Positions 17,979-26,916 of a stretch of 42,162 nucleotides of DNA are shown one piece after another. Source of the DNA: an uncultured Clostridia bacterium (GTDB taxonomy: Bacteria > Bacillota_A > Clostridia > TANB77 > CAG-508); assembly GCA_947629855.1 (NCBI GenBank), contig CANRFI010000006.1, positions 1-42,162 of the forward strand, given 5' to 3'. How positions within the stretch are numbered: position 1 is the first letter of the stretch; each line of letters starts with the position of its first letter. Under the pieces are notes generated by a model. It was not told where the DNA came from and did no database searches. It worked only from the letters and a program-made list of their open reading frames with translations. Made by a program: the position numbers and the translations under genes.

Positions 17979-19202
17979 TTAAGTGTCAGTGATTAACATA
18001 CCAGATTTAACAGTTGTATTTATTTTTACATCAAAAAAAGCATTTTTATAATTTGTGTGCCAATCATAATTATCAAATTCTTCTGTTCTAAAGAAATTTT
18101 TTAAAGCATATTTTCCAAGTCCATTAATATCAGATTTGAATTCCTTAGAAGTTTTATATAAATAATTTGAAAAAAGAGTTTTTAAATATTGATTACAGTT
18201 TTCAGATATTTCATTTAAAATATCTGTATTTAAATATTCGCTATTATCTGACATAGAGTATATTTGCCCAGAAAAATTAAGTTCTACTTGTATAAAAGGA
18301 GAAGAGGTAGAAGTATCAATTTTAACTTTAGGAGATTTGTTATGAGACAAATAAATGTCTAAAAAGCGGCCTGTATTTTTAGGATCTGGAATAGAAATTA
18401 AAAATCTATTAATATCATTTTCTAAAGTTAAATAAGCAATACTTTCTAAAGCTGTTAATTCTCCTACTATTTTATCTCTAAAAAAAGCAGCCATACCAAT
18501 ATTTTCTGTTCCATTTTCACCTTGTATAGGAGCATCATTTGATTTAATACTATTATTTTCATGGTAATCTAAATTAGACTCTTCATCTAAATTGTTTAAA
18601 GTAAGACCACCTAAAATAGCAGTTGGCTGATAAGTCTTACAAATTAAGTTATTAAAAAATTTTCCAATAGTAGAATCGGCAGTAAATCCTGTGTATCTGC
18701 TAGAATTTGTAAAAATCTCATAATATTTAGAAATTAAGTTTTCAAGCTCAGGTGAAGTTTGCTCAATATAATCCTTAGCAGGGCATTTACTAATAACGAT
18801 ATTTGCAGAAGGTCTTACTTGAGTATCATTTATTAAAGTATAAACTTCTTCTGAGATACCATCTAATGCAAGTTCTTCTGAAAAGATTATGACTTTACAA
18901 TGAGAAAGATTTAATTGTTTTCCCATATAACCATTTAACAAGTTTATAGCAGAACTAATAGAAGCGGCTTTAACTGAATTTACAACAGAAGGTGCTTTTT
19001 CGGAAGTACCAGATTCAGTCGCTTGTGTCGTGGTAGAAAATTGAAAAGTTACTTGTAAATTATCATTGTCTGCTTTATCAATACCAATAGCAAGAACATA
19101 TGCAAGATTATCTATACTAAGAGATAGATAAGAACTAGAAAATGCCATAATAAATATAATGATTAAAATCAGGATAAATAGATTTCGAATTAAATGTCTC
19201 AA
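17979..19202 (-). CDS. gerKC: Ger(x)C-family germinant receptor subunit C, no lipobox
   Basis: This 407-residue protein is the C subunit of a GerA-type nutrient germinant receptor in the spore inner membrane. It has a hydrophobic N-terminus, then the Ger(x)C signature AYVLAIGIDKAD (about residues 34-45), VTFQFSTT, LSHCKVIIFSEELA and the RPSANIVISK strand. Canonical GerC proteins are lipoproteins with an L-x-G-C lipobox and a following W; here the segment after the helix reads MAFSSSYLSLSIDNLA, with no Cys in the first 50 residues, so it is probably anchored by an uncleaved helix. The ATG follows GGAGGTGTT. It lies 21 bases after gerKB. The symbol denotes family, not proven orthology. Confidence 0.88.
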   Translation of the reverse strand: MRHLIRNLFILILIIIFIMAFSSSYLSLSIDNLAYVLAIGIDKADNDNLQVTFQFSTTTQATESGTSEKAPSVVNSVKAASISSAINLLNGYMGKQLNLSHCKVIIFSEELALDGISEEVYTLINDTQVRPSANIVISKCPAKDYIEQTSPELENLISKYYEIFTNSSRYTGFTADSTIGKFFNNLICKTYQPTAILGGLTLNNLDEESNLDYHENNSIKSNDAPIQGENGTENIGMAAFFRDKIVGELTALESIAYLTLENDINRFLISIPDPKNTGRFLDIYLSHNKSPKVKIDTSTSSPFIQVELNFSGQIYSMSDNSEYLNTDILNEISENCNQYLKTLFSNYLYKTSKEFKSDINGLGKYALKNFFRTEEFDNYDWHTNYKNAFFDVKINTTVKSGMLITDT

Positions 19203-19223
19203 AATAACACCTCCAATCTAAAA

Positions 19224-20318
19224 TTATACAGATTTTTTCTGTTTTCGCTTTTGTAAATTAGCTAAAATTAATATACTAAGTGATAAGAAAAATACAATTC
19301 CAAGTACTAAATAAGGATAAATTTCAGTTTCAAAATTACTAGAAATTGAATAATCTTTAGGAACTAAAGCAATTGCTAAAATGAGAAGTCCAAAAATATC
19401 AATAAGTGGTTTTTTAGTTTCAATGTTTGTTAATTTCTGAAAAATGCTCATACAAAATTTAGTAACAATACTTAAATAACACGCAAAAGCTAAAGTCCAT
19501 ATTAATAAAAATGCAGATTCTAGCCTTTGAAAGAAGTTTCCAAATTCGATATATCTGGTTGCATTATAAAGTGGCGTAATTTCATTTGTGGTAATAAAAA
19601 ATGAAAACATAAATAAAAGTGTTGAAACGCACAAAATTAAATATATAGCAGATATTCCAGTAGAAATGACAGCTATTTTTTTCAATTTTTCTGGATTTTT
19701 CAAATATGGAGGAAGAAAATATAAAAAGGCAATTCCTGCAAAAGAAGATAAGTTCCCAATTCCCAAAACGAAAGTACTAATTAAACCATCACCAAAGATA
19801 GGGAAAATTCTTTCTGGAATAAATTTATTCATATTAGCAAAAAACAAAAATACCATGCTTACTAACACAAAAGGAATAATTAATAAATTCGTTTTTAAAG
19901 AAGCATTAAAAGCAAGTCTATTTGCAGAACATAAAGCAATAATAAACAAAAATAAAATAAAGATAATATTTGTCATTGGATAATGAATAATTCTTAAACT
20001 TTCAGCGAAATTTCTAAGTAAAATACTAGTAGTGACAAGAAAATATACAATGAAAATAATTCCAATAATATTTTTTAAAACTTTTCCACCTAAAAATTCA
20101 GAAATATCAATAATATCAGAGCCAGCAAAATTTTTTAAAAGCTTAACAATAACATAAGAAATTAGAATTGCTAAAATACTTACAAAAATTAAATTAATAA
20201 TAGCAGCAGATTTAGTATTAACGGTAACTTCTCTAGGTAAAGATAAAATCGTATGAGTTACAACAATAGATAGTATTAGCATAATAGCTTCTAAAGTACC
20301 AATTTTTGATTTTGTCAT
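19224..20318 (-). CDS. gerKB: GerB-type spore germination permease
   Basis: This 364-residue polytopic membrane protein of the APC-superfamily spore permease family (PF03845 type) has about ten hydrophobic segments. Early features are MLILSIVVTHTILSLPREV, typical of the first helix, and later FIPERIFPIFGDG, close to the family L-P-x-x-G motif. It is the probable ligand-binding B subunit of the germinant receptor. An AAAAGGAG site precedes the ATG at 20318. It lies 16 bases after gerKA. No in-frame CGG. Confidence 0.9.
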   Translation of the reverse strand: MTKSKIGTLEAIMLILSIVVTHTILSLPREVTVNTKSAAIINLIFVSILAILISYVIVKLLKNFAGSDIIDISEFLGGKVLKNIIGIIFIVYFLVTTSILLRNFAESLRIIHYPMTNIIFILFLFIIALCSANRLAFNASLKTNLLIIPFVLVSMVFLFFANMNKFIPERIFPIFGDGLISTFVLGIGNLSSFAGIAFLYFLPPYLKNPEKLKKIAVISTGISAIYLILCVSTLLFMFSFFITTNEITPLYNATRYIEFGNFFQRLESAFLLIWTLAFACYLSIVTKFCMSIFQKLTNIETKKPLIDIFGLLILAIALVPKDYSISSNFETEIYPYLVLGIVFFLSLSILILANLQKRKQKKSV

Positions 20319-20334
20319 ATAAAAAACTCCTTTT

Positions 20335-22025
20335 CTATTTATGATATTTCCATTTCATTGAAAAATGAGATTGCTCACTTTCTTTTTTAGGTGCAACAAA
20401 TGAAGGTCTATATTCTCTTTTCCAAATAGGAGAAAGTAAATAACCATTTCCTTTTGAATTTGTTGCTGGTGCAAAAGGTACAGTATAAGAAACACCAAAA
20501 GACCTTAAACTGCAAACTAAACTAATATAAACAAATAAACCTAGTGCAATTCCTAAAAATCCAGCGATAAATCCAAGAATAACAAAAGCAAACCTAAAAT
20601 ATCTTAAGTGAAATCCAAAAGAATAGTCTGGAATAGCAAAAGAGGAAATACCAGTCATAGCAACTATAATAATTAAAATTGGACTTACAATACCAGCACT
20701 TACAGCAGCTTGTCCTAAAACCAAAGCACCTACAATTCCAATTGTAGAACCAATAGCTGAAGGAACACGAAGACTTGCTTCTCGGATTAGTTCAAAAGAA
20801 AATTCCATAAGTAAAATTTCTAATATTATAGGAAATGGAACATTTTCTCTAGATGCTAAAATAGAAAACAGTAGCCCTGTTGGTAGTATTTCCTGATGAA
20901 AACTAGTAATTGCAACATAAAGCCCAGGAAGAAGTAAAGTAATAAAAGCAGCTAAAACTCTAAGACCACGTAAAAAGTTTGCAAAATTTACTCTTAGATT
21001 TGTATCTTCTGGAGAAGTTAAAAAATCAATTAGAACAGCAGGCATAATAATTCCATATGGTGTTCCATTTACAATTACTACAACTCGTCCTTTTAATAGA
21101 TATTTTGCAGCTTTGTCTGGCCTTTCAGTAGATAAAAGACCGGGGAATTCCTAAACTATTAGAATCTGAAATTAATTGTTCTAATTCACCTGCAGACAAC
21201 AAGGAATCAATATCTAAATTATTCAATCGATATTTTACTTCATTTACTAAATCAGAATTCGTGATATCTTTCATATAGCAAATAGCACATTTAGTTTTTG
21301 TAATTTTACCAACTTCTAAATTTTCAATTATTAAATCTTCATTATTTACAATTCTTCTAATAAGAGAGGTATTTGTCCTAATATTTTCAACAAAAGCTTC
21401 ATGAGGACCTTTTATTACAATTTCATTTTCTGGAGTATCAACACTTCTTTGCTTAAATCCTTTTACTTCAATATCAAATGCAACATCCAAAGTGTCAATA
21501 ATTAAAGCACAATTTCCAGCATTTACACCTTTTGCAAGTTCATCAAAATCAGTTATTTGTTCTACAGTATTTTGAGGCATTAAACAACCGAAGTAAATAA
21601 TTTGCTAAGTCAAATTTTTTAATTTTTCGAACTGTAATATTATTTGCTACGGCTTCAGATATAACTTTATTTTGTGTTCCATCAAAAGTATTGTTTTTAT
21701 TGCGGAGCATTAATGGTTTTAAAACAAAGTCATCTAATAAATTAGAATCAACCATTCCATCAATATAAAGCAAAACACTATTATATTGTTTTCCTCTAGC
21801 ATTTAGAGTAAATTCTCTTAAAATAATATCACTATTAATTAAAAGATTATACTTAGTTCTTAGGTATTCAATATTTACATTTAAACTTGGATAAATTTTT
21901 ACTGACTCTTTGGGTTTTACTGTATCTAAATCATGTTGTATTTCATCTTCATTTGGTAATTCAAAATTATACTCTACAGGTGGTGTATAAGCAAAGAGTG
22001 ATTGAAATAAATCTTTTAAATTCAT
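20335..22025 (-). CDS. gerKA: GerA-type germinant receptor subunit A, two +1 frameshifts
   Basis: This is the A subunit of the germinant receptor: an N-terminal hydrophilic domain and a C-terminal membrane domain. Landmarks are DLFQSL, FTLNARGKQYNSVLLYIDGMVD, VEQITDFDELAKGVNAGNCALIID, STERPDKAAKYLLKGRVVVIVNGTPYG, EDTNLRVNFANFLRGLR and the final helices. The start is the ATG at 22025, preceded by GGAGAAGG; a TTG 12 bases upstream lies within that site. Frame 0 breaks at CGG 21590-21588 (codon 146) and the second frame at CGG 21142-21140 (codon 295). Reading both as Gly with a +1 shift joins the three pieces into 562 residues. Both breaks fall inside conserved regions where sequence continues seamlessly. 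It heads the operon gerKA-KB-KC-small D-like. Confidence 0.9.
21139..21142 (-). other. +1 frameshift site CGGT read as Gly (gerKA codon 295)
   Basis: On the minus strand the context is ATT CCC CGG TCT TTT ATC TAC TGA. Read as ATT CCC GGT CTT TTA TCT ACT GAA AGG it gives P-G-L-L-S-T-E-R, leading into the conserved TERPDK motif. Frame 0 stops after 4 more codons. Confidence 0.92.
21587..21590 (-). other. +1 frameshift site CGGT read as Gly (gerKA codon 146)
   Basis: On the minus strand the context is TTA CTT CGG TTG TTT. Read as TTA CTT GGT TGT TTA ATG CCT CAA AAT it gives L-L-G-C-L-M-P-Q-N, leading into the VEQITDF motif of GerA proteins. Frame 0 stops 12 codons later. Confidence 0.92.
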
Positions 22026-22154
22026 AACCTTCTCCAATTTATTAAATTTTGTTAATTTTAAATAATATTAACATATCAACATTTTTTTTATTATTTGTAA
22101 AAAAGAATAAAATATACTATTTTTGGAAGAAAAACATAATTAAATTTTGCATGT

Positions 22155-22186
22155 AAAAATCCCAGTGATTTCTCACCAGGATTTTT
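22155..22186 (-). terminator. intrinsic terminator of the 106-aa orphan gene
   Basis: AAAAATCC and GGATTTTT flank an inner CCAGTGA/TCACCAGG stem. In the minus direction it ends in a T-run. A second hairpin (GGTTCCT/AGGAACC, 22194-22212) lies between it and the gene. Confidence 0.75.
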
Positions 22187-22243
22187 GCTTGTAGGTTCCT
22201 ATTTCAGGAACCATTTTTGGTGGTTTAGCCCTGCTGTTTAATA

Positions 22244-22564
22244 TTAAATTGTGCTTCTAAGCCTATAACAGCGTGAGCAGAACCCGACTTCAGGATAAGC
22301 ATTCCAAGATAACTCTGTTTCTTCGAGAATCTCAAAATTTGAAAAAATCCAAGACTCCCTCAATTTTTGTGTTAATTTCTCCTGCTCTTCTTCACTATAA
22401 CCATCTAAAAAATCAATGGGGAAGAAGAACAAAACATCTCCAGTGTCTGAATCAATGCCACAAATCACACTATATATGCTGTTACTCTTCTGAAGAATGC
22501 AATTTGCAGCAACTGATGCCCGAATTGTGTGTTCGTTTACCTTAAAACTTAAGTTACCTTTCAT
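22244..22564 (-). CDS. orphan 106-aa protein with an in-frame CGG codon
   Basis: The start is the ATG at 22564, preceded by GAAAGGTGG; an upstream TTG at 22582 is read through that site. The protein is soluble, acidic in the middle (DGYSEEEQEKL) and Cys-containing at the end (GFCSRCYRLRS). I recognise no family. Codons such as CGC, CTG and GTC, rare in the neighbours, suggest a different origin. Codon 15 is CGG (22522-22520) in the context ATT CGG GCA, close to the shift sites of spoIVA (ATT CGG) and the pyrophosphorylase (CTT CGG GCA). A +1 shift there would end the protein 18 residues later, so this frame requires CGG to be read as a plain codon. It has its own promoter and terminator. Confidence 0.6.
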   Translation of the reverse strand: MKGNLSFKVNEHTIRASVAANCILQKSNSIYSVICGIDSDTGDVLFFFPIDFLDGYSEEEQEKLTQKLRESWIFSNFEILEETELSWNAYPEVGFCSRCYRLRSTI

Positions 22565-22593
22565 ACAAATACCACCTTTCAAAGTATTAATTT

Positions 22594-22608
22594 ACTGCAC
22601 ATTGCAGT
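22594..22608. repeat. perfect inverted repeat in the leader of the 106-aa gene
   Basis: ACTGCA and TGCAGT are separated by 3 bases. The site lies between the -10 box and the ribosome binding site of the minus-strand gene, where it could be a leader hairpin or an operator. Confidence 0.5.
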
Positions 22609-22619
22609 GAATTATAATA

Positions 22620-22648
22620 ATTATAGCATATTTTACATAAAATTACAA
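22620..22648 (-). promoter_or_regulatory. SigA promoter of the 106-aa orphan gene
   Basis: On the minus strand TTGTAA (22648-22643) and TATAAT (22625-22620) are separated by 17 bases. Confidence 0.65.
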
Positions 22649-22736
22649 ATTATAAAGCATAAAGGTACTTAAGTATCTTGTTTTTATATGCTACTTATGT
22701 TATAATAAAAAAGACGAAATACAAAGGAGAAATGTT

Positions 22737-23909
22737 ATGAGAAGTAGACTATCGACTTTTATTATAGCAATAGTATTTTTTTTAATTTTTACTGTATTTA
22801 TTCTATTTGGAATAATTTTTTGGAATGAATATATTAAATTAGAAACTTCAGTAGAACCTCAAAATTTTAATACTGTCATTGAAGAAACTCAAAATACAAT
22901 TGATGAAGACATTAAAGTTCCAGAAATTATAGGAAATCCATTTGAAGGAATAAAAGATGCAAATAATTATCAGCAAGAGCCAGAAGAACCAGAAGAATTA
23001 GAAGAGAAAGAACAAATAGAAAAAATAGACTATTCAAATATAACAATTAATAAATATTTTTATAATCAATTAGAAGATTACTCTAAAATTATATATAATG
23101 CTTTTGAATCAAACAAAGAAAATATGAAAACAGGAAATTATAAAATAGAACTAGGAAGCTCCTTTTCAGATTTATTGAGCAAAGAAAATGGACAAGAACA
23201 GTTAGGAAAATATTATCAATCTGCAATTGAAGCTTATACGTATGATAATCCAGATGTATTTTATTTAAGCCCTAATAAAATGTATTTAAATATTGAAACA
23301 ACCACAAGAAAAAATAGCATTACATATAATGTCTTTATTAATCCAGGTCAGCAAAATAATTATTTTATTGATGAGTTTTTATCAACAGCGGAAATTAATC
23401 AAGCAATTAATAGAATTGAGCAAGTGAGAAATGAAATATTACAAAATAGAACAAGTAATAATTATCAAAATATAAAAATGGTGCATGACTATTTAATAGA
23501 AAATATACAATATGATACAAGTGTTTCAAAAAGTAATATATATAACATATATGGTGCTATGGTAAACAAAGAATGTGTATGTGAGGGGTATGCTAGAAGT
23601 TTTAAATATTTAATGGATGCTTTAGAAATACCATGTATATTAGTAATTGGTAAAGGTACCAATTCAGAAAACATAACAGAAAATCATGCTTGGAACTATG
23701 TACAATTAAATAATAACTGGTATGGAGTTGATTGTACATGGGATGATCCAGTATCTACCACAGGTTGGGTAAGTGAAGCATCAAAAATGAAATACTTTTT
23801 GAAAGGTTCATATACTATGGCAGAAGACCATACACCTAATGGACAATTTACAGAAGGTGGTAAAGTATTTAGCTATCCAACTTTATCAAACCAAGATTAT
23901 GAAATATAA
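22737..23909 (+). CDS. membrane-anchored transglutaminase-like protein
   Basis: This 390-residue protein has an N-terminal membrane helix (residues about 7-29), an acidic linker with repeated Glu-Pro (QEPEEPEELEEKEQ), and a C-terminal transglutaminase-like domain. The catalytic triad is visible: Cys in KECVCEGYARSFKYLMDAL, His in ENHAWNYVQLNNNWYGVD, and Asp in DCTWDDP. It probably acts outside the cytoplasmic membrane or in the forespore compartment, as a cross-linking enzyme or protease. The ATG follows AAAGGAGAA. Downstream lies a shared terminator with spoIVA, so it is transcribed alone. Substrate cannot be inferred. Confidence 0.85.
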   Translation: MRSRLSTFIIAIVFFLIFTVFILFGIIFWNEYIKLETSVEPQNFNTVIEETQNTIDEDIKVPEIIGNPFEGIKDANNYQQEPEEPEELEEKEQIEKIDYSNITINKYFYNQLEDYSKIIYNAFESNKENMKTGNYKIELGSSFSDLLSKENGQEQLGKYYQSAIEAYTYDNPDVFYLSPNKMYLNIETTTRKNSITYNVFINPGQQNNYFIDEFLSTAEINQAINRIEQVRNEILQNRTSNNYQNIKMVHDYLIENIQYDTSVSKSNIYNIYGAMVNKECVCEGYARSFKYLMDALEIPCILVIGKGTNSENITENHAWNYVQLNNNWYGVDCTWDDPVSTTGWVSEASKMKYFLKGSYTMAEDHTPNGQFTEGGKVFSYPTLSNQDYEI

Positions 23910-23911
23910 AA

Positions 23912-23944
23912 AATAGCGTGAGAATAGTAAAATCTCACGTTATT
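23912..23944. terminator. bidirectional terminator between the transglutaminase gene and spoIVA
   Basis: AATAGCGTGAGA and TCTCACGTTATT form a 12-bp stem with A/T runs on both sides, between convergent genes. Confidence 0.88.
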
Positions 23945-23947
23945 TTT

Positions 23948-25427
23948 TTATAAAATAATACAAATTAAACCACCGCTACCTTCATTAACAATACGTTCCA
24001 ATGTCTCTTGTAATTTAATTTGAGCATCTTCTGGCATTTTAGAAAGTTTGGTTTGTAAACCTTCGTTAACTAATTCGTGTAAACTTTTTCCAAAAATATT
24101 CGAATTCCAAATTTCTTTTGGATTACTATCAAATTCAGAAAGTAAATAATTTACAAGTTCTTCTGATTGCTTTTCTGAACCAACAATAGGAGAGACTTCA
24201 GTTTCTACATTTGTCTTAATTAAGTGAATAGAAGGTGCAGTTGCTTTTAATTTTACTCCAAACCTAGAACCTTGTTTAATCATTTCAGGTTCTTCTAATA
24301 TTAAATCATCAATGCTAGGTGTTACAATACCATAACCTTTAGCATCTACTTCTTCTAACGCATATGCAATTCTGTCAAATTTCTTTTTTGTTTTTGATAA
24401 ATCAGTAATAATACTAAACAAGTCACCCTCATTAGTAATGTTAAGATTAGTAATTTCAGAAAGAACTTGATAGAACAATTCTTCTTTTAAATTAATTTCA
24501 ATATTAACATTTCCTGTGCCTAATTGAATATCAGAAATAGAAGTATTAGAGATGATTTCAGTTTGTGCTATTTGCTTAGAGCAATTTGAAACATCTTTTA
24601 AAACATTTGCATTTATAAAAGCATTTTTAATTTCTTCAAATAATTCAGCTTTTAAAGGATGGTCAAAATCCAAACCATCAATCCATCTTGGAAATTTAAT
24701 ACAAATTTGGTTAACTGGGAATTCATATAAAACTTTAGAAAACATATTATTAATATCATCTATACTTAAATATTCGCAGTTAATTGGCATAACAGTAGCA
24801 TTGTATTTTGTACTTAAATTATTTGCAAGTTCAATTGCATAATCAGAATTAGGATCTTCAGAATTTAAAAGAATAATAAAAGGTTTATTTAAAGCTTTTA
24901 ATTCTTTAACAACTCTTTCTTCTGCCTTAATATAATCTTCTCTTGGAATACCAGTAAAAGAGCCATCTGTAGTAACTAAAATGCCAATAGTAGAGTGCTC
25001 ATTAATTACTTTCTTAGTTCCAATTTCTGCAGCCTTTTCGAAAGGAATTTCTTCTTCTGACCAAGGTGTTTTTACCATCCTAGGCATATCATCTTCTAAA
25101 TAACCGAATAGCATTGTCAACTAAATAACCAACACAATCTACTAATCTTGTTTTAAATTTTAAATTATTATCTAAAGTTATTTCAATTGCTTCATTTGGG
25201 ATAAATTTCGGTTCTGTGGTCATAATTGTCTTTCCACCAGCACTTTGTGGAAGTTCATCTTTAGCTCTTTCTTTTTTATATTCATTATCAATATTTGGTA
25301 TAACTAATAAATCCATAAAATTCTTAATGAAAGTAGATTTACCAGTTCTAACAGGCCCTACCACACCCACATAGATGTCACCATCTGTTCTTTTTGAGAT
25401 GTCTTCATACAATCTTGTATTTTCCAT
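23948..25427 (-). CDS. spoIVA: stage IV sporulation protein A (coat morphogenetic ATPase), +1 frameshift
   Basis: SpoIVA polymerises with ATP hydrolysis on the forespore surface to make the coat basement layer. The Walker A motif GPVRTGKSTFIKNF is at about residues 24-37, and LVDCVGYLVDNAIG follows as the Walker B/switch region. Frame 0 breaks at CGG 25106-25104 (codon 108) and stops at 25089. With CGGT read as Gly it continues GYLEDDMPRMVKTPW, aligning with the conserved GYEDENGPRM-type segment of SpoIVA, then VNEHSTIGILVTTDG, to a stop at 23948. The shifted protein has 492 residues, the same as the B. subtilis protein. The ATG at 25427 follows AAGGAGGTATATAG. The presence of spoIVA marks an endospore former. 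Confidence 0.96.
25103..25106 (-). other. +1 frameshift site CGGT read as Gly (spoIVA codon 108)
   Basis: On the minus strand the context is GCT ATT CGG TTA TTT AGA AGA TGA. Read as GCT ATT GGT TAT TTA GAA GAT GAT it gives A-I-G-Y-L-E-D-D. Frame 0 stops 4 codons after CGG. Confidence 0.94.
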
Positions 25428-25519
25428 CTATATACCTCCTTCAACTTTTAAATCAAAATGTTTGTACAAATTACTTTAGTTAATATATATTGATTTTTTT
25501 TTGAAATATGACAAGTTAG

Positions 25520-25548
25520 CTGAAAAAACTTGATAAACATAGTATAAT
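25520..25548 (+). promoter_or_regulatory. probable SigA promoter of the UDP-sugar pyrophosphorylase unit
   Basis: CTGAAA at 25520-25525 and TATAAT at 25543-25548 are 17 bases apart. The leader to the ATG at 25635 is about 80 bases. Confidence 0.45.
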
Positions 25549-25634
25549 GTGATAAAATGTCACTATTAAAAAAATAACATATAATATACTAAATAAATCT
25601 TAAAATAGGTTAATGCTGAAAGGAATGGTATAAA

Positions 25635-26892
25635 ATGGATAAAATGCAAGATGTAATAAAGAAGCTAGAATTTTATAAACAAAATCACATAGTAAAATTA
25701 TTAGAAAGATTAAATGAAAAAGAAAAAGAAGAATTAATTAATCAAATTAATAAAATAGATTTTAATCAAATTATGGAATTATATAATAACACCAAAAAAA
25801 ATCTGGAAATCAAAGAAAACAAAATAGAAAATATTTCTTATTTAGATAAAGAAAAATTATCTAAAGAGCAAAAAGAAAGATTTAATAAATTGGGGGAAAT
25901 AGTACTTAAAAATGGACAATATGCCGTTGTTACTATGGCAGGAGGCCAAGGAACAAGACTTCGGGCATAATGGACCAAAGGGAACTTTTAAATTAGATGT
26001 GTATGGAAAAGGAAAATATTTATTTGAAATATTAACAGAAAATTTAAAAGAAGCAAATAAAAAATACGGAACAACTATTCCTTGGTATATAATGACAAGT
26101 AAAGAAAATCATCAAGCAACAGAAGACTTTTTTAAAAAACATAATTACTTTGGATATGATAAAAATTTTATAATTTTATTTTCACAAAGTGAACTCCCAT
26201 TAATTAGTAGAGAAGGGAAACTTTTAATAAATAAAGATCATAAAATAAAAGAAGCATCTGATGGAAACGGTGGTACATATTCTTCTTTAAGATTAAGTGG
26301 TGCTTTAGCCGATATGAAAGAAAGAGGAATTAAATGGATCTTTATTGGTGGAGTTGATAATGTACTTTTAAAAATGGCAGATGTAACATTACTTGGTATG
26401 GCAATAGAAAAAGAAGTACAAATAGCATCAAAATCAGTAGTAAAAGCAAACCCATATGAAAAAGTAGGAGTATTTTGCAAAATGAATGGGCATCCAAAAG
26501 TAATTGAATATGCAGAATTACCAGAAAAAATGGCAGAAGAAGTAGATGAAAATGGAGAATTAAAATATGGTGAATCGCATATAATGTGCAATTTATATAC
26601 AATTGAAGCAGTTGAGAAAGTAAGCAAAGAACATTTAATGTATCATTATGCATTAAAAAAGAATAGCTATTTGGACGAAAATGACAAAGAAATTATACCA
26701 ACAGAGCTAAATTCTTATAAATTTGAATCTTTTATTTTTGATGCTTTTGAATTTTTTGATGATATTGCAATTTTAAGAGGAAAAAGAGAAGAAGACTTTG
26801 CACCTGTTAAAAATAAAACAGGAGTAGATAGTCCCAAAACAGCAAAAGAATTATATGAAAAGTACTGGAAAAATAATAAAATTACATTATAA
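25635..26892 (+). CDS. UDP-N-acetylglucosamine/UDP-sugar pyrophosphorylase (UAP/UGP family), +1 frameshift
   Basis: This is a eukaryote-like UDPGP-family nucleotidyltransferase that couples UTP to a sugar 1-phosphate. The N-terminal helical region is followed by the nucleotide-binding loop VVTMAGGQGTRLG; frame 0 breaks exactly at the last glycine of that loop (CGG 25962-25964, codon 110) and stops two codons on. Reading CGGG as Gly gives GGQGTRLGHNGPKGTFKLD, the full signature. Further motifs are PWYIMTSKENHQAT, GNGGTYSSLRLSG and GVDNVLLKMADV. Total 418 residues. The ATG follows GAAAGGAATGG. A beta-helix acyltransferase gene follows 24 bases later, so the pair probably makes UDP-GlcNAc. The sugar specificity is inferred from the family. 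Confidence 0.92.
25962..25965 (+). other. +1 frameshift site CGGG read as Gly (pyrophosphorylase codon 110)
   Basis: The context is ACA AGA CTT CGG GCA TAA. Read as AGA CTT GGG CAT AAT GGA it gives R-L-G-H-N-G, completing the invariant GGQGTRLG loop. It is the only site where the fourth base is G. Confidence 0.95.
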
Positions 26893-26916
26893 TAGCATTG
26901 GAAAGGATGTTAAAAA

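Noticed and set aside
19588..19983. Plus-strand ORF of 131 codons inside gerKB
   Set aside because: It is the mirror of a conserved membrane protein gene, with no ribosome binding site and a composition explained by the opposite strand.
25940..25965. Internal Shine-Dalgarno-stimulated frameshift as in prfB
   Set aside because: GGAGG before the pyrophosphorylase site merely encodes the Gly-Gly of the catalytic loop; the other sites lack any such element.
26238..26653. Minus-strand ORFs inside the UDP-sugar pyrophosphorylase
   Set aside because: They are shadows of a conserved gene, overlapping each other and lacking ribosome binding sites.
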